Shown: positions 1-9,743, counted from the stretch's first letter. The stretch is 64,000 bases of DNA from an uncultured Alteromonadaceae bacterium (GCA_913056495.1 CAJXMO010000003.1:186001-250000); one strand, 5' to 3'. The notes: generated from the sequence alone by a model not told the origin. Numbers and translations are program-made.

Positions 1-1042
1 TACGGCCAGTGTAAAACTCAGCAAGCCTGAAGTGACCGTTAAATTAGAAGTAACCAATGAAACCTTGTTTTTAATGGGCGAGCGCTTTCAGGGACTGGGC
101 GGCTTCCCAATCGCTACTCAGGATGAAGTATTATCTTTGATATCCGGTGGTTATGATTCAGGTGTGGCGAGCTATTTAACCATGCGACGCGGCTATAAAA
201 CACACTTTGTCTTTTTCAATTTAGGCGGCTCTGCGCATGAAATCGGTGTGAAACAAGTTGCCTACTATCTATGGGAAAAATTTGGTATATCTCACCGTGT
301 AAAATTTATCTCTGTTGATTTCCAACCCGTTGTCGCTGAAATTCTCGAAAATATTGACTCAGGTTTAATGGGGGTTGTGCTCAAACGTATGATGATGCGT
401 GCCGCCAGCTTAGTTGCCAGTCGAATGGGTTATAACGCGCTGGTAACCGGTGAAGCGCTTGGTCAGGTATCCAGCCAGACCTTAATCAACTTAGGGTTGA
501 TAGACAAAGTAACAGAGCAGCTTATCGTCAGACCGCTTATTACAACGGATAAACAGGAAATTATTGATATCGCACGGCAAATTGGTACAGAAGATTTTGC
601 TAAAACCATGCCTGAGTATTGCGGTGTGATTTCTCAACGACCTAATATTGCGGCGCGACAAGATAAAGTTGAAGCCACAGAATCTCAGTTCCATATGCCG
701 TTAATCGAGCAAGTAGTGGATGATGCCAGCGTGTATGATATTCGCGATCTGGCAAAAGAAGCTGAAGATGAAGTTCAGGAAATTGCTTCTGTATCAGAGT
801 TGACTGAAAATCAAATCATCATTGATGTGCGCAGTGATGAAGAAGAAGAGAATGAGCCGCTGGAATTTGATGGGGCGCAAATTATCCATATTCCGTTTTT
901 TAAACTGGCGACTAAATTTGCGGATTTAGATCAGGATAAACACTATCTGCTGTATTGTAAAAAAGGCGTTATGAGTCGTTTGCAGGCACTTTATTTACAT
1001 GAGCAGGGCTTTAAGAATGTGAGCTTGTTTCAACCAGCTTGA
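1..1042 (+). CDS. thiI: ThiI, tRNA 4-thiouridine synthase / thiamine sulfur transferase (5' truncated by window)
   Basis: The reading frame is open from the first bases, so the N-terminal THUMP region and true start lie outside the window. What is visible is the PP-loop ATPase domain with SGGYDSG (visible residues 38-44, counting from the GTG at base 32), a CGVIS motif with the conserved cysteine (197), and a C-terminal rhodanese domain ending in YCKKGVMS with the persulfide cysteine (309). The enzyme adenylates U8 of tRNA and transfers sulfur from IscS; the rhodanese domain also serves thiazole synthesis. Its last 32 bp overlap the convergent panE gene. Identification is firm; only the 5' part is missing. 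Confidence 0.96.
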   Translation, partial: TASVKLSKPEVTVKLEVTNETLFLMGERFQGLGGFPIATQDEVLSLISGGYDSGVASYLTMRRGYKTHFVFFNLGGSAHEIGVKQVAYYLWEKFGISHRVKFISVDFQPVVAEILENIDSGLMGVVLKRMMMRAASLVASRMGYNALVTGEALGQVSSQTLINLGLIDKVTEQLIVRPLITTDKQEIIDIARQIGTEDFAKTMPEYCGVISQRPNIAARQDKVEATESQFHMPLIEQVVDDASVYDIRDLAKEAEDEVQEIASVSELTENQIIIDVRSDEEEENEPLEFDGAQIIHIPFFKLATKFADLDQDKHYLLYCKKGVMSRLQALYLHEQGFKNVSLFQPA

Positions 1043-1922
1043 TTTGTTCAAATAACGCCTGATTATGCGGTAGCTGCAAGTCGTGGGTTGCCGCTTGTTT
1101 AATTAAATAGCCATTAATAAAATCTATTTCGGTTTGGCGTTGATAAAAAATATCCCGATTCATTGAAGACCAGTTTTGAGCGGTATTTTTGGCGACAGTC
1201 AATATCAAAGTTTTTATTGCTTCAACTTCAAAATCCAGCCCGCATAAGCGGCTAACCAGACAAAACTCTTTGACCAGTGCAATCACTTTCTGCTCATATC
1301 CAGGCTTGAGTAATTCACCGTTTTTTATCTGATCTAGCCCAGTTATTGGGTTGATTACGCTATTGACTGCAAGTTTTTCCCACAGTCGTTTTTTAATATT
1401 GTTATCCCAATACCCGGGCGCAAAAGATTGGATTAAGGGGATTAATCCACGAGGCGCAACCTGACCGGACTTAGCATCCCAATAGCCAAAAAAGGTTTCG
1501 CCTAAGCCGGTTTGCACAGTGCTAAAGGGCGCGTTTTGAAAAGCGCCGTGCGTTGTGCTGGCCATGATGATTGTTGCATTAGGACAGTATTGTCTGATGA
1601 TTTCAGCGGTGCCCAGCCCGTTATGCATCAATACAATATTAGCATTGGCTTCAATTTGACCGGATAAGGCTTTAATGGCACTTTCGACCTGATAAGCTTT
1701 AACCGGTAAAATTAGATGAGAAATGCTGTTTTTTTGCCTGACAGGCGCACTAAACTCAATCAGCTCTTGTGAATCGGGTCGGTTCTTTAAATTAAACGGT
1801 TGAACTCTGACGATTTGTTTACTGGCTGTTTTTCTTAAAATGAGCTGATAGTTCAGTTTATTAGTGTCACAGGCCCATGCGACCAGGGAACCTATTGCGC
1901 CGCAACCCAAGATCGAAAACAT
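1011..1922 (-). CDS. panE: 2-dehydropantoate 2-reductase (ketopantoate reductase)
   Basis: 303 residues, normal for the family. It starts with a Rossmann nucleotide-binding motif (ILGCGAIGS, residues 4-12), has a central [12 protein letters not shown] segment containing the conserved catalytic lysine, and a [11 protein letters not shown] segment with the conserved glutamate. It reduces ketopantoate to pantoate with NADPH in the cytoplasm for pantothenate/CoA synthesis. The 3' end overlaps thiI tail-to-tail, and the 5' end overlaps the upstream VanZ-like gene by 31 bp, suggesting translational coupling. panB is far away at about 33.3 kb and panC is not in the window. This family contains paralogues of uncertain substrate, so the exact reaction is by homology. 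Confidence 0.88.
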   Translation of the reverse strand: MFSILGCGAIGSLVAWACDTNKLNYQLILRKTASKQIVRVQPFNLKNRPDSQELIEFSAPVRQKNSISHLILPVKAYQVESAIKALSGQIEANANIVLMHNGLGTAEIIRQYCPNATIIMASTTHGAFQNAPFSTVQTGLGETFFGYWDAKSGQVAPRGLIPLIQSFAPGYWDNNIKKRLWEKLAVNSVINPITGLDQIKNGELLKPGYEQKVIALVKEFCLVSRLCGLDFEVEAIKTLILTVAKNTAQNWSSMNRDIFYQRQTEIDFINGYLIKQAATHDLQLPHNQALFEQIKLVETSSHS

Positions 1923-2302
1923 GATAATTTAGTTTTAGTTAAGAACAAATAAAAGAAAGCAATACCTGAAATGTCGGCCATTAAATCCAAAAAGCTGGCT
2001 TCTCGATTAAAAAACTGGCCTTGCAGAACTTCAACTGCGCCACCATAAAATATTAATCCAAGTATAATCCAGACACTTTTGTTTTTTAAGCTAAATTCTG
2101 TCAATCCAGCCAGCGAAAAAAACACAATGCAGTGGGCAAACTTATCAAAATGAGGAAATAAGTCTGTTGAATTTGGATCAATCGGTGAAAAAAACAAAAC
2201 AGTTGCAACCAAGTAGCAGGTTATCGCCAGTATGCGGTATAACCAAATGTTTTTAAAAAAAGACCGTATGTTATCCATGAATTCTGTTAATCGCTCAATC
2301 AA
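1892..2302 (-). CDS. VanZ-like family membrane protein
   Basis: 136 residues with about four hydrophobic segments. It carries the VanZ-like signature: an acidic-His motif after the first loop (DKFAHCIVFFSLAGL), GGAVEVLQGQ in the third segment, and REASFLDLMADISG before the last. The physiological role of chromosomal VanZ-like proteins is not established. The longest frame begins at a TTG at 2302; an ATG eight codons in (2278) is an alternative, and neither has a strong ribosome-binding site. It is co-oriented with panE and overlaps its start, so the two are likely co-transcribed. Confidence 0.72.
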   Translation of the reverse strand: MIERLTEFMDNIRSFFKNIWLYRILAITCYLVATVLFFSPIDPNSTDLFPHFDKFAHCIVFFSLAGLTEFSLKNKSVWIILGLIFYGGAVEVLQGQFFNREASFLDLMADISGIAFFYLFLTKTKLSCFRSWVAAQ

Positions 2303-2437
2303 TTTGTCTCAGTATACCTGTTTCATCGTAAAGAAAAATTGAATTTAGTGGTTACTTGCTGGTTTTTTATACATAAGGCTCATTTTTATAAGAATAATCA
2401 GGAATAACCCAATATTTAGCTGAACTTTGTTAAAAAC

Positions 2438-2466
2438 TTGTCTAAAATAGCCGAATTATTTATAGC
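2438..2466 (+). promoter_or_regulatory. Possible aroF-tyrA promoter
   Basis: TTGTCT, a 17-bp spacer and TATAGC lie about 100 bp upstream of the aroF start. The match is only moderate. I looked for TyrR boxes of the TGTAAA-N6-TTTACA type in the 263-bp gap and saw none, so regulation by tyrosine cannot be read from the sequence. Confidence 0.35.
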
Positions 2467-2565
2467 AATTAGAGCTAATTTGATTTTAGTTGTTGGTGCG
2501 ATACATAAAGCCATAAATATTAGCCAAACCCATGTTAGATCTAAGCTCATCACCCGGATTAATGA

Positions 2566-3633
2566 ATGATTAAAGATAGACTCAATAACGTGCATGTAAA
2601 TGCCGAAAAAGTACTGATTACGCCAGAAAATTTAAAAAAAGCTTTACCTGTTTCTGAAAATGCATTGAGCTTTATTGCCGGTGCTCGTCAAACCTTATCG
2701 GATATTATCAACCGTAAAGATAAGCGTTTAATTGTAATTAGTGGTCCCTGTTCAATTCATGATGTTGAAGCGGCAAAAGCCTATGCGCGCAAATTAAAAG
2801 CGCTCAGTGAAGAGTTAAATGATTCTTTATATATTGTGATGCGAGTCTATTTTGAAAAACCAAGAACAACAGTAGGCTGGAAAGGGTTAATTAACGATCC
2901 CAATATTGATGGTTCTTTCAGCATAGAAGAAGGTTTGCACAAAGCCAGAGAACTATTAATTGAACTGGCTGAAATGGAAATTCCAATGGCAACCGAAGCA
3001 CTGGATCCGATTAGCCCGCAATATTTGGCTGAATTATTCAGTTGGTCTGCAATTGGTGCACGTACAACCGAGTCTCAAACTCATCGTGAAATGGCGAGTG
3101 GTTTATCTATGCCGGTTGGTTTTAAAAACGGCACTGATGGCAGTTTAGATACGGCTATTAATGCGTTAAAAGCGGCAGCTTCTGGCCATAGTTTTATGGG
3201 GATTAATCAGCAAGGTCAAGTTGCGGTGATTTCTACAAACGGTAACCCGGATGGCCATGTTATTTTACGCGGCGGTAAAGCAGCAAACTATGATGCTGAA
3301 AATGTCGCATTATGTGAAGAGAAGTTACGTAAAGCAGGCTTAAATGATGCCTTGATGGTTGATTGTAGCCACGGCAATTCAAACAAAGATTATCGTCGTC
3401 AACCTATTGTTGCGAAAGATATTATGCAGCAAATTGAAAACGGCAATAAATCTATTATTGGCATTATGCTGGAAAGTCACCTGAATGAAGGTAATCAGTC
3501 AGCCGAACAAGCAATCTGTGATATGAAATATGGTGTTTCGATTACAGATGCCTGTATTTCATGGCAAGCGACAGATGACTTATTGCGTGAAATGGCTGAA
3601 AAACTGGCTAAGCCTCTGGCTGAGAGAGTTTAA
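2566..3633 (+). CDS. aroF: 3-deoxy-7-phosphoheptulonate (DAHP) synthase, AroF type
   Basis: 355 residues, essentially full length for class I DAHP synthases (E. coli AroF is 356). Contains the GPCSIHD substrate motif (residues 60-66), VYFEKPRTTVGWKG, GFKNGTDGS and LMVDCSHGNS. It condenses phosphoenolpyruvate with erythrose-4-phosphate, the first step of aromatic amino acid synthesis. Direct linkage to tyrA, with a 6-bp gap, and close resemblance to E. coli AroF (MRVYFEKPRTTVGWKGLIND in both) favour the tyrosine-sensitive isozyme. The feedback specificity is inferred from context, not seen. Confidence 0.93.
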   Translation: MIKDRLNNVHVNAEKVLITPENLKKALPVSENALSFIAGARQTLSDIINRKDKRLIVISGPCSIHDVEAAKAYARKLKALSEELNDSLYIVMRVYFEKPRTTVGWKGLINDPNIDGSFSIEEGLHKARELLIELAEMEIPMATEALDPISPQYLAELFSWSAIGARTTESQTHREMASGLSMPVGFKNGTDGSLDTAINALKAAASGHSFMGINQQGQVAVISTNGNPDGHVILRGGKAANYDAENVALCEEKLRKAGLNDALMVDCSHGNSNKDYRRQPIVAKDIMQQIENGNKSIIGIMLESHLNEGNQSAEQAICDMKYGVSITDACISWQATDDLLREMAEKLAKPLAERV

Positions 3634-3639
3634 AACTAT

Positions 3640-4617
3640 ATGGTTGAAAGTGACTTTAGTGCTGAGTTAAAAGAAGTTCAGGCTCAACTTGACGCTTTAA
3701 CCGCAAAAAAACAGGCTTTGGAAAACGCGCTGGAAGAGGCGCGTTTAGCCAAATTATCTCTGTCTGAATCAATCCCGTCTAAAAAAATCACCATAGTTGG
3801 CGGGCGCGGTAAATTAGGTCAGCTGTTTGTTCGCCAATTCGCTCAGTTGGGTCATGAATTACAAATTCTCGAGCAGGACGATTGGCCAAATGCAAAAGCC
3901 ATGCTGGCAGGGCAGGATTTGGTCATTATCTCTGTACCCATTAATCTGACACTTTCAGTCATAGAGCAGGTCGCCGATTATATTGAGCCGGATACCATTC
4001 TTGCCGATCTCACCAGTATTAAACAAAAGCCAGTTGAAAAAATGCTTGCGTGCCATACCGGTCCGGTTCTGGGGTTACACCCTATGTTTGGCCCGGATGT
4101 AGATAATATCCAGGATCAAGTCGTGGCTTATTGTCATGCACGAGCTGAGGAAGAATGTCAGTGGGTCTTGGACAATCTAATTTTATTAGAAGCCAAACTG
4201 GAAGCGGTCAGTGCTCAGTCACATGATAACGCAATGGCTTTTATTCAGGTCATGCGCCACTTTTCAACGTTTATGTACGGGTATCATCTTAAGCAGGAAA
4301 ATCCTGAATTATCAGAACTAATCGCTTTGAGTTCACCCATATACAGACTGGAGTTGGCGATGGTGGGGCGCCTTTTTGCACAAGACTCTCAATTGTACGC
4401 TGATATTATTTATGCAAATTCTGAAAATTTTGATTTATTAAAACGATTTGTCAGTCGTTTTCAAACTGGTATTGAGTTGTTGGAAAAGGGTGACAAAACG
4501 TTATTTAAACAAGAATTTGAAGAAGTGCATCAATGGTTTGGTGACTATGCTGATCACTTTTTAAATGAAAGTAAACGATTATTAAAAGCCGCTCACCAAT
4601 CAAGCGCTCAATCATAG
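3640..4617 (+). CDS. tyrA: Prephenate dehydrogenase (TyrA) with a reduced chorismate mutase region
   Basis: 325 residues against about 373 for the fused enzyme of E. coli. The dehydrogenase part is complete: NAD-binding [10 protein letters not shown] (51-60), [10 protein letters not shown] with the conserved histidine (147), and [19 protein letters not shown]. In front of it are only about 50 residues, a charged helix that resembles the first chorismate mutase helix; the segment carrying VPERE and the later catalytic residues of E. coli TyrA is absent. It probably only oxidises prephenate to 4-hydroxyphenylpyruvate, with mutase activity supplied elsewhere (for example PheA). The ATG lies 6 bp after the aroF stop. 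Confidence 0.88.
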   Translation: MVESDFSAELKEVQAQLDALTAKKQALENALEEARLAKLSLSESIPSKKITIVGGRGKLGQLFVRQFAQLGHELQILEQDDWPNAKAMLAGQDLVIISVPINLTLSVIEQVADYIEPDTILADLTSIKQKPVEKMLACHTGPVLGLHPMFGPDVDNIQDQVVAYCHARAEEECQWVLDNLILLEAKLEAVSAQSHDNAMAFIQVMRHFSTFMYGYHLKQENPELSELIALSSPIYRLELAMVGRLFAQDSQLYADIIYANSENFDLLKRFVSRFQTGIELLEKGDKTLFKQEFEEVHQWFGDYADHFLNESKRLLKAAHQSSAQS

Positions 4618-4638
4618 CGCCTTTTGATGTTGGGCGCT
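4616..4638 (+). terminator. Possible hairpin after aroF-tyrA
   Basis: AGCGCC and GGCGCT form a perfect 6-bp stem around an 11-base loop, starting inside the tyrA stop region. There is no clean T-run behind it, so it is a weak terminator candidate. Confidence 0.35.
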
Positions 4639-4818
4639 TATCCAGTCTTAATCTTTAAACTATTTTTCTATAAACAACCCGTACATAAACTGCACTCATT
4701 CTGTTTTGTGAATGATTAAAATAGCCGAATACTTTGAGCAGAGCTGTCGATTGGCGTTGTCTTTTGACGTATTTTTCAGCTATTCTAAGTAAAAATAATA
4801 AAGCAAAGGAACTTTGCC

Positions 4819-5772
4819 TTGAACGATGAACTTAGAGTACTGATTGTCGATGATGACAAAACCAATCGTCGAGTATTAAAGGAATGTATTTCGGGTATAG
4901 CGCAAGTCCTACTGGCCAAAAACGGTCATCAAGCGATAGAAAAAGCGATAGAGTTACAGCCAGACTTGATTGTTTTAGATGTTGTTATGCCGGACATGGA
5001 TGGCTTTAGTGTGATTGAAACCTTGAGAAATCGGCGCAATACAGAGCATATTCCGATTATTTTTATCACTGGTTCAGGCTCTGAAGAGGTTGAGATGAAA
5101 GGGCTTAAGCTTGGAGCTGTTGATGTCATTGGCAAACCTTTACATCCAGGTGTCGTTCAGGCCCGAATTTACACTCAACTTCAAAATGTATTTCAGCGCA
5201 GGCTATTGGGCTCGTTAGCTAATATAGATGCATTAACCACTATCGCTAACCGACGTCAGTTTGATGAAGTATTAGAAAAGGAATGGAATGCGAGTTTAAG
5301 CCGACAAACACCTTTATCTCTGGTTATTTTGGATGTCGATTATTTCAAAAAATACAATGATCATTTTGGTCATTTATCGGGTGATCGGGTTTTAAAAAAT
5401 GTCGCATTAACGTTAAAAGATAGCCTTAATAGTGAAAATGCTCTGGTTGCCAGAATCGGCGGCGAAGAGTTTGCAATGATTCTACCCGATACTCATCTTG
5501 AAAAAGCGCAGGCGTTAGTAAAAGCCGCCATTGAATCTGTGCAGGCTCTGAATATTGCTCACCCTGCATCAAAATGCAATCCAGTCGTTACCGTGAGTGC
5601 GGGCATTCATTCATTTATCGCCGATCAGGTCCTTAATCGAGAAGCGGCATTTGATTTAGCAGACAAAGCATTATTTAAAGCAAAAGAGAATGGCAGAAAT
5701 CAGTTTTCGTTTACTGATAATTTAAATCCATACCAAGCGATTGAAATAGAAACCGGCCTGAGTGAGTTTTAA
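4819..5772 (+). CDS. Response regulator with diguanylate cyclase (GGDEF) output
   Basis: 317 residues. An N-terminal receiver domain has the acidic pocket (DDD 11-13), phospho-acceptor D54 (LDVVMPDMDG) and conserved K106. The C-terminal GGDEF domain has an intact GGEEF active site (214-218), so it should make cyclic di-GMP from GTP. The usual inhibitory RxxD motif nine residues before the active site reads NSEN, so product inhibition at that site is not expected. It starts at a TTG with AAAGGA 9 bp upstream; no in-frame ATG is nearby. There is no histidine kinase next to it, so the partner is unknown. Confidence 0.9.
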   Translation: MNDELRVLIVDDDKTNRRVLKECISGIAQVLLAKNGHQAIEKAIELQPDLIVLDVVMPDMDGFSVIETLRNRRNTEHIPIIFITGSGSEEVEMKGLKLGAVDVIGKPLHPGVVQARIYTQLQNVFQRRLLGSLANIDALTTIANRRQFDEVLEKEWNASLSRQTPLSLVILDVDYFKKYNDHFGHLSGDRVLKNVALTLKDSLNSENALVARIGGEEFAMILPDTHLEKAQALVKAAIESVQALNIAHPASKCNPVVTVSAGIHSFIADQVLNREAAFDLADKALFKAKENGRNQFSFTDNLNPYQAIEIETGLSEF

Positions 5773-5791
5773 TCGGGAATAGTCACTCAGG
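5757..5791. terminator. Hairpin between convergent GGDEF and tolC genes
   Basis: CCTGAGTGA and TCACTCAGG form a perfect 9-bp stem with a 17-base loop across the end of the cyclase gene. No long T-run follows on either strand; it could act as a shared terminator or mRNA 3' end stabiliser. Confidence 0.4.
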
Positions 5792-5817
5792 TGGTTCTAG
5801 ATAAATTCGGTCAACGC

Positions 5818-7152
5818 CTAATTAAGGCTTTGATTGATTGCGTTTAAATCATCAATTGATAGCGTGCCGGCTGCATTTTTGAGCGTTAAAATGGCATTAA
5901 TGTATGCGTAGCGCGCACTGGCTAAATTACGTCTTGCATCATACAGAATTTGAGTGCTGTCTAGTACATCCACGATTGCTCGAGTTCCGACTGAAAAACC
6001 AGCCTTGGTCGCTTTAAGCGCACTTTCAGCTGAAACAACCGCCTGTTTAAGTGCGTTAATTTGTGCCAGGCTGGCATTGACATCATTGTAAGCACTGCGA
6101 ACCTGACGAATTACCTGACGGTGAATTTGATTAAGTTGCTGGCTTGCAACAACGTATTGCTGGCGCGCTTGCTTGGTTAAAGCTGTGGTATTGCCACCCG
6201 AATAAATAGGCACATTTATACTGACTGTCCAGGATAAACCGTCGTTATTGTATTGTGTTGTTTGCATGGCGTTCGTCTGACTATTCATGGCTTCAGCTTC
6301 AGTATCCGCCCAAGTGTAATTAGCGGACAAATTAGCATTTGGCAAATGACCCGCTTGCGCGATTTCAATATCCTGTTTTGCGGCTGCCATCGCCATTTTT
6401 TGTTGTAGCAGGGCTGGGTTATATTTTTCTGCTAATGCTAACCAATTATTAACCTGTTTTGGCTCCAGTTGTGGCGGGGAGAACTGCTCAGTATCTAACT
6501 GACTTAACGATTGATAATACTGACCGGTAATTTCACGTAAATTTTCTTTGGCCAGTTCAATGGCATTTTGCGCCGAAATTTCTTGTGCAACCACAGCATC
6601 ATATTGCGCCTGAGCTTCGTGCAGACTGGTCACCGCAGAAATACCAACCTCGAGTTGATGGCGCGTTTTTTCAAGTTCCTGCTTAATTGAGGCTTTTTGA
6701 GCTTCAACAAACGTCAGATTGTCCATTGACTCTAATACAGCAAAATAGGCGCTCACTACCCGAGTCATTAATCCTAACTGGGTTTGTACTAATGCAAATT
6801 CACTTTGCTTAATCACTTTTTCTGATTTAGACAAATTCAGCCAGTTATCATGCTGATAAATTGACTGAGATAAGCTAACACTAGCAGCCTGGCGGGTCAT
6901 CGATTGTAGTTCATCATCTGTATAACTTAATGCGCCGTTAAGCTGTGGTAACAAGCCAGAGCGAGCCAAAGGTTTATTTTGCAGGCTTGCCTGATAACTT
7001 GCCTGAGCCTGCAGTAAAATCGGGTCTTGCTCGGTCGCGGCCTGATAAACTGAAATTAAGTCATTTGCTTGTAAAAGACCGCTGAATAGTAACGCTGAAA
7101 ACGCAAGCTTGGTTTTGATGATACTTTGAATCCGATGTCTGAGCATACTCAT
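5818..7152 (-). CDS. tolC: TolC family outer membrane efflux protein
   Basis: 444 residues with an N-terminal signal peptide probably cleaved after LLQA (about residue 29). The rest consists of two outer membrane efflux repeats rich in heptad helices, as in the TolC trimer that bridges periplasm and outer membrane for drug efflux and type I secretion. It is divergent from nudF, exactly the tolC / nudF-parE arrangement of enterobacteria, which supports true TolC over a paralogue. It is somewhat shorter than E. coli TolC (493), mainly at the C-terminus. Confidence 0.92.
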   Translation of the reverse strand: MSMLRHRIQSIIKTKLAFSALLFSGLLQANDLISVYQAATEQDPILLQAQASYQASLQNKPLARSGLLPQLNGALSYTDDELQSMTRQAASVSLSQSIYQHDNWLNLSKSEKVIKQSEFALVQTQLGLMTRVVSAYFAVLESMDNLTFVEAQKASIKQELEKTRHQLEVGISAVTSLHEAQAQYDAVVAQEISAQNAIELAKENLREITGQYYQSLSQLDTEQFSPPQLEPKQVNNWLALAEKYNPALLQQKMAMAAAKQDIEIAQAGHLPNANLSANYTWADTEAEAMNSQTNAMQTTQYNNDGLSWTVSINVPIYSGGNTTALTKQARQQYVVASQQLNQIHRQVIRQVRSAYNDVNASLAQINALKQAVVSAESALKATKAGFSVGTRAIVDVLDSTQILYDARRNLASARYAYINAILTLKNAAGTLSIDDLNAINQSLN

Positions 7153-7299
7153 TCCTAAATGTAGAAAATTTTATTGTATATTAACCAGTTAACATGATTG
7201 CACTGGTTTTGTCCATTGAAGGTGTTTGGGTATCTGGCTAAGTTAGTTTATTATAGTCATAACAGTATAAAAAGTATTGCTTAAGGATATCGCATCATA

Positions 7300-7938
7300 A
7301 TGAAACATAAAAGTCAGCCGCTTCCCTATGAATTTGATCAGGACGGGGTGGAAATTATTCAAAAAGAAAGTTTATTTTCGCGGTTTTTTAATGTTTCCTT
7401 GGTGACCTTTAAACATAAATTATTTGCCGGTGGCTGGTCTGAACCTGTACAAAGAGAGATTTTTGAACGAGGGGATGCAGTTGTTGTTTTACCCTATGAT
7501 CCGAATCGGGATGAAATTGTTTTAATCGAGCAGGTCCGTATCGGGGCCATACTTAATGCGCAAAACCCTTGGACATTTGAGTTGGTTGGCGGCATGGTTG
7601 AAGAAAATGAAAGCATAGAGTCTGTTGCGCTTCGCGAAACCTATGAAGAAACCGGGCTCGAAACCACTGAATTATTGCCTATGCAAAGTTATTTATCCAG
7701 CTGCGGCGGTACCAGTGAACGTATATATTTGTACGTAGCAAAAGTGGACGCTCAAAATATTCAGCCTATTTGTGGTCTGGATCATGAAAATGAAGATATC
7801 AAAGTACACGTTTTTTCACGGGAATGTGTGATGGACTGGCTAAATCAGGGTAAGATAGAAAATGCCTCTGCAATAATCGGTCTGCAATGGCTGCAAACAA
7901 ATTTAGATAAGGTAACAACAGCTTGGCAAACTCAATAA
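7300..7938 (+). CDS. nudF: ADP-ribose pyrophosphatase, Nudix family
   Basis: 212 residues with a complete Nudix box (G98 to L120, containing REtyEEtGL) that binds the catalytic magnesium. It hydrolyses ADP-ribose to AMP and ribose-5-phosphate. First gene of the nudF-yqiB-cpdA-yqiA-parE operon; its 3' end overlaps the next start by 16 bp. The ATG follows an AAGGA element about 11 bp upstream. Confidence 0.94.
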   Translation: MKHKSQPLPYEFDQDGVEIIQKESLFSRFFNVSLVTFKHKLFAGGWSEPVQREIFERGDAVVVLPYDPNRDEIVLIEQVRIGAILNAQNPWTFELVGGMVEENESIESVALRETYEETGLETTELLPMQSYLSSCGGTSERIYLYVAKVDAQNIQPICGLDHENEDIKVHVFSRECVMDWLNQGKIENASAIIGLQWLQTNLDKVTTAWQTQ

Positions 7939-8387
7939 CGCTAACCAAAGCAAAAAAATATGTGCCGGATTTAGTTGCGCTCAATAGCTTATGCGAACGC
8001 AACTTTATGCTGCTCGATTATTTGGTTGAAGATTGGGATTATCAGGCAGATGCTAATCAGTTTGAAACCTCGCCCAGTTTTGTATTTCAAATTAAAGTAC
8101 TAGAGCAAAGTCGGTATACTAATTTGTTGGAAATTAGACAATTATCGACCAGTTTGCCTGACTTTTTGCAGCCCAAAGTGCAGGTTAGAGTTTACCATGA
8201 CGCAAAAATGGCAGAAGTTGTAAAAAGTCAAAATATCAGCCGAATCGAACCCAGTTATATTTATCCGAACCGACAAATGCACCAGCCTGATGAAAAGCAT
8301 CAAATTAATTTGTTTTTACACGACTGGCTGGTCTTTTGTAAAGAAAACGGTATGAGTCTGCCGGGCGATGTACCGGGCATAAACTAA
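7923..8387 (+). CDS. yqiB: DUF1249 family protein (YqiB)
   Basis: 154 residues, matching the length and position of E. coli YqiB between nudF and cpdA. There is no signal peptide or membrane segment; the function is unknown. It starts at a TTG inside the end of nudF and its stop overlaps the cpdA start (TAATG), so the cistrons are translationally coupled. The start is assigned from this overlap and the conserved N-terminal pattern (LVALNSLCERNFMLL). Confidence 0.88.
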   Translation: MANSITLTKAKKYVPDLVALNSLCERNFMLLDYLVEDWDYQADANQFETSPSFVFQIKVLEQSRYTNLLEIRQLSTSLPDFLQPKVQVRVYHDAKMAEVVKSQNISRIEPSYIYPNRQMHQPDEKHQINLFLHDWLVFCKENGMSLPGDVPGIN

Positions 8388-9148
8388 TGCCGGGTTTTAC
8401 AATTGCTCAAATTACCGATTGCCATCTCAAAGCAGACAAGCAGGCTGAGTTTTATGGCTGCATCCCTTATCAAAACCTTCTGCGAGTATTATCTGATATC
8501 GCCAAGCAACAAAACTATATAGATGCAGTTATATTTACCGGGGATCTGGTACAAGAAGAAACCTGGCAGAGCTATCAGAATATTCTGGATGCGATTGAAG
8601 CTTTTGACTGGCATATCCCTTTTTATGTGATTCCGGGCAATCATGATGAACCTGAGCTTTTTAACCGTTTTGAGCAAAAAGGCGCGTTTAATTTAAATCC
8701 GGTCATTCACTTTGCTAGCTGGGCTATTATTTTATTTAATTCTTATGCAGCCGACCGAAAAGGGGCGGGGTTGGTATCGGCAACGCAATTAGCGAATAAA
8801 TTAAAGCAAATTCCTTTATCTGCTGAACATTATTTAGTGGCCTTACATCACCATATCCAAGCCTTTAACAGTTTTATCGACAAATATGACCTTCAGGCAT
8901 CAGAAGCGTTTTTAAACTGGCTTAAAAATGAAAATAAAGTCTCGGCAATTATACATGGCCATGTTCACACTGAGAGACAAGGTCTGTTTGCTGGAAAAGC
9001 ATGGTATGCCTGTCCGGCAAGTTCGGTGCAATTTGGTCATGGCGATGCGTTTGAAGTGACGGATACCCAAGCAAGTTACCAACAAATTGAATTATCAGAC
9101 AATGGCAAAGTCAATGTCAGAGTCTGTGTTTTAGATGAAAATGTATAA
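8387..9148 (+). CDS. cpdA: 3',5'-cyclic-AMP phosphodiesterase, metallophosphoesterase
   Basis: 253 residues carrying all binuclear metal motifs in order: ITDCHL (D11, H13), TGDLVQ (52-53), PGNHDE (84-88), ALHHH, and HGHVHTE near residue 188. It hydrolyses cAMP to AMP and so damps CRP signalling. Slightly shorter than E. coli CpdA (275). The position in the nudF-parE operon supports CpdA over other metallophosphoesterases. Confidence 0.92.
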   Translation: MPGFTIAQITDCHLKADKQAEFYGCIPYQNLLRVLSDIAKQQNYIDAVIFTGDLVQEETWQSYQNILDAIEAFDWHIPFYVIPGNHDEPELFNRFEQKGAFNLNPVIHFASWAIILFNSYAADRKGAGLVSATQLANKLKQIPLSAEHYLVALHHHIQAFNSFIDKYDLQASEAFLNWLKNENKVSAIIHGHVHTERQGLFAGKAWYACPASSVQFGHGDAFEVTDTQASYQQIELSDNGKVNVRVCVLDENV

Positions 9149-9743
9149 TAAACAAAAAACAATCATTTATTTACACGGTTTTTTAAGTTCACCGCAATCA
9201 CTAAAGGCACAGCAAAGTATTGATTATTTTGCAAAGCTGTACCCTGATATTGAGGTAGTCGCACCGCAACTGGCAAATGAACCAGCCAGCGTGAGCCGAC
9301 AGCTACAGCAATTATTAGCACAATATTCTGATACTTTAATCGGATTTATCGGTAGTTCGTTAGGGGGATATTTTGCAACTTATTGCGCTCAGCAAAGCGC
9401 GCGACCGGCCGTATTGATTAATCCGGCTGTTTATCCTTATCGGTTATTATCTGACTATTTAGGAAGTCATCAGCATCCTTATACAGGTGAGCAATTTGTA
9501 GTCTCAGACGAATTTAATCAAGCGCTAAAAAGCTTTGAAGTTGAAAATGTGACAAATTTAAGTATAAAAGCTTATGTACAAACAGCCGATGAAACATTAG
9601 ATTATCGTCAAGCCTGCGAAAAATTTGAGTCACAGCAAGTGACTGTGATTGAAGGCGGCGATCATGCATTTCAAGGCTACCAAAATTATTTACCTGAAAT
9701 TGCAGAGTTTTTATTATCAAATTATAAAAAAGTTACACCATAA
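9135..9743 (+). CDS. yqiA: YqiA-type alpha/beta-hydrolase esterase
   Basis: 202 residues with an alpha/beta-hydrolase fold: oxyanion region YLHGFLSSP, nucleophile motif GSSLGGY (Ser75), and a late Asp and His (ADETLDY, GGDHAF) completing the triad. E. coli YqiA acts as an esterase on short acyl esters; the natural substrate is unknown. It overlaps cpdA by 14 bp and precedes parE, the conserved order. Confidence 0.9.
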   Translation: MKMYNKQKTIIYLHGFLSSPQSLKAQQSIDYFAKLYPDIEVVAPQLANEPASVSRQLQQLLAQYSDTLIGFIGSSLGGYFATYCAQQSARPAVLINPAVYPYRLLSDYLGSHQHPYTGEQFVVSDEFNQALKSFEVENVTNLSIKAYVQTADETLDYRQACEKFESQQVTVIEGGDHAFQGYQNYLPEIAEFLLSNYKKVTP

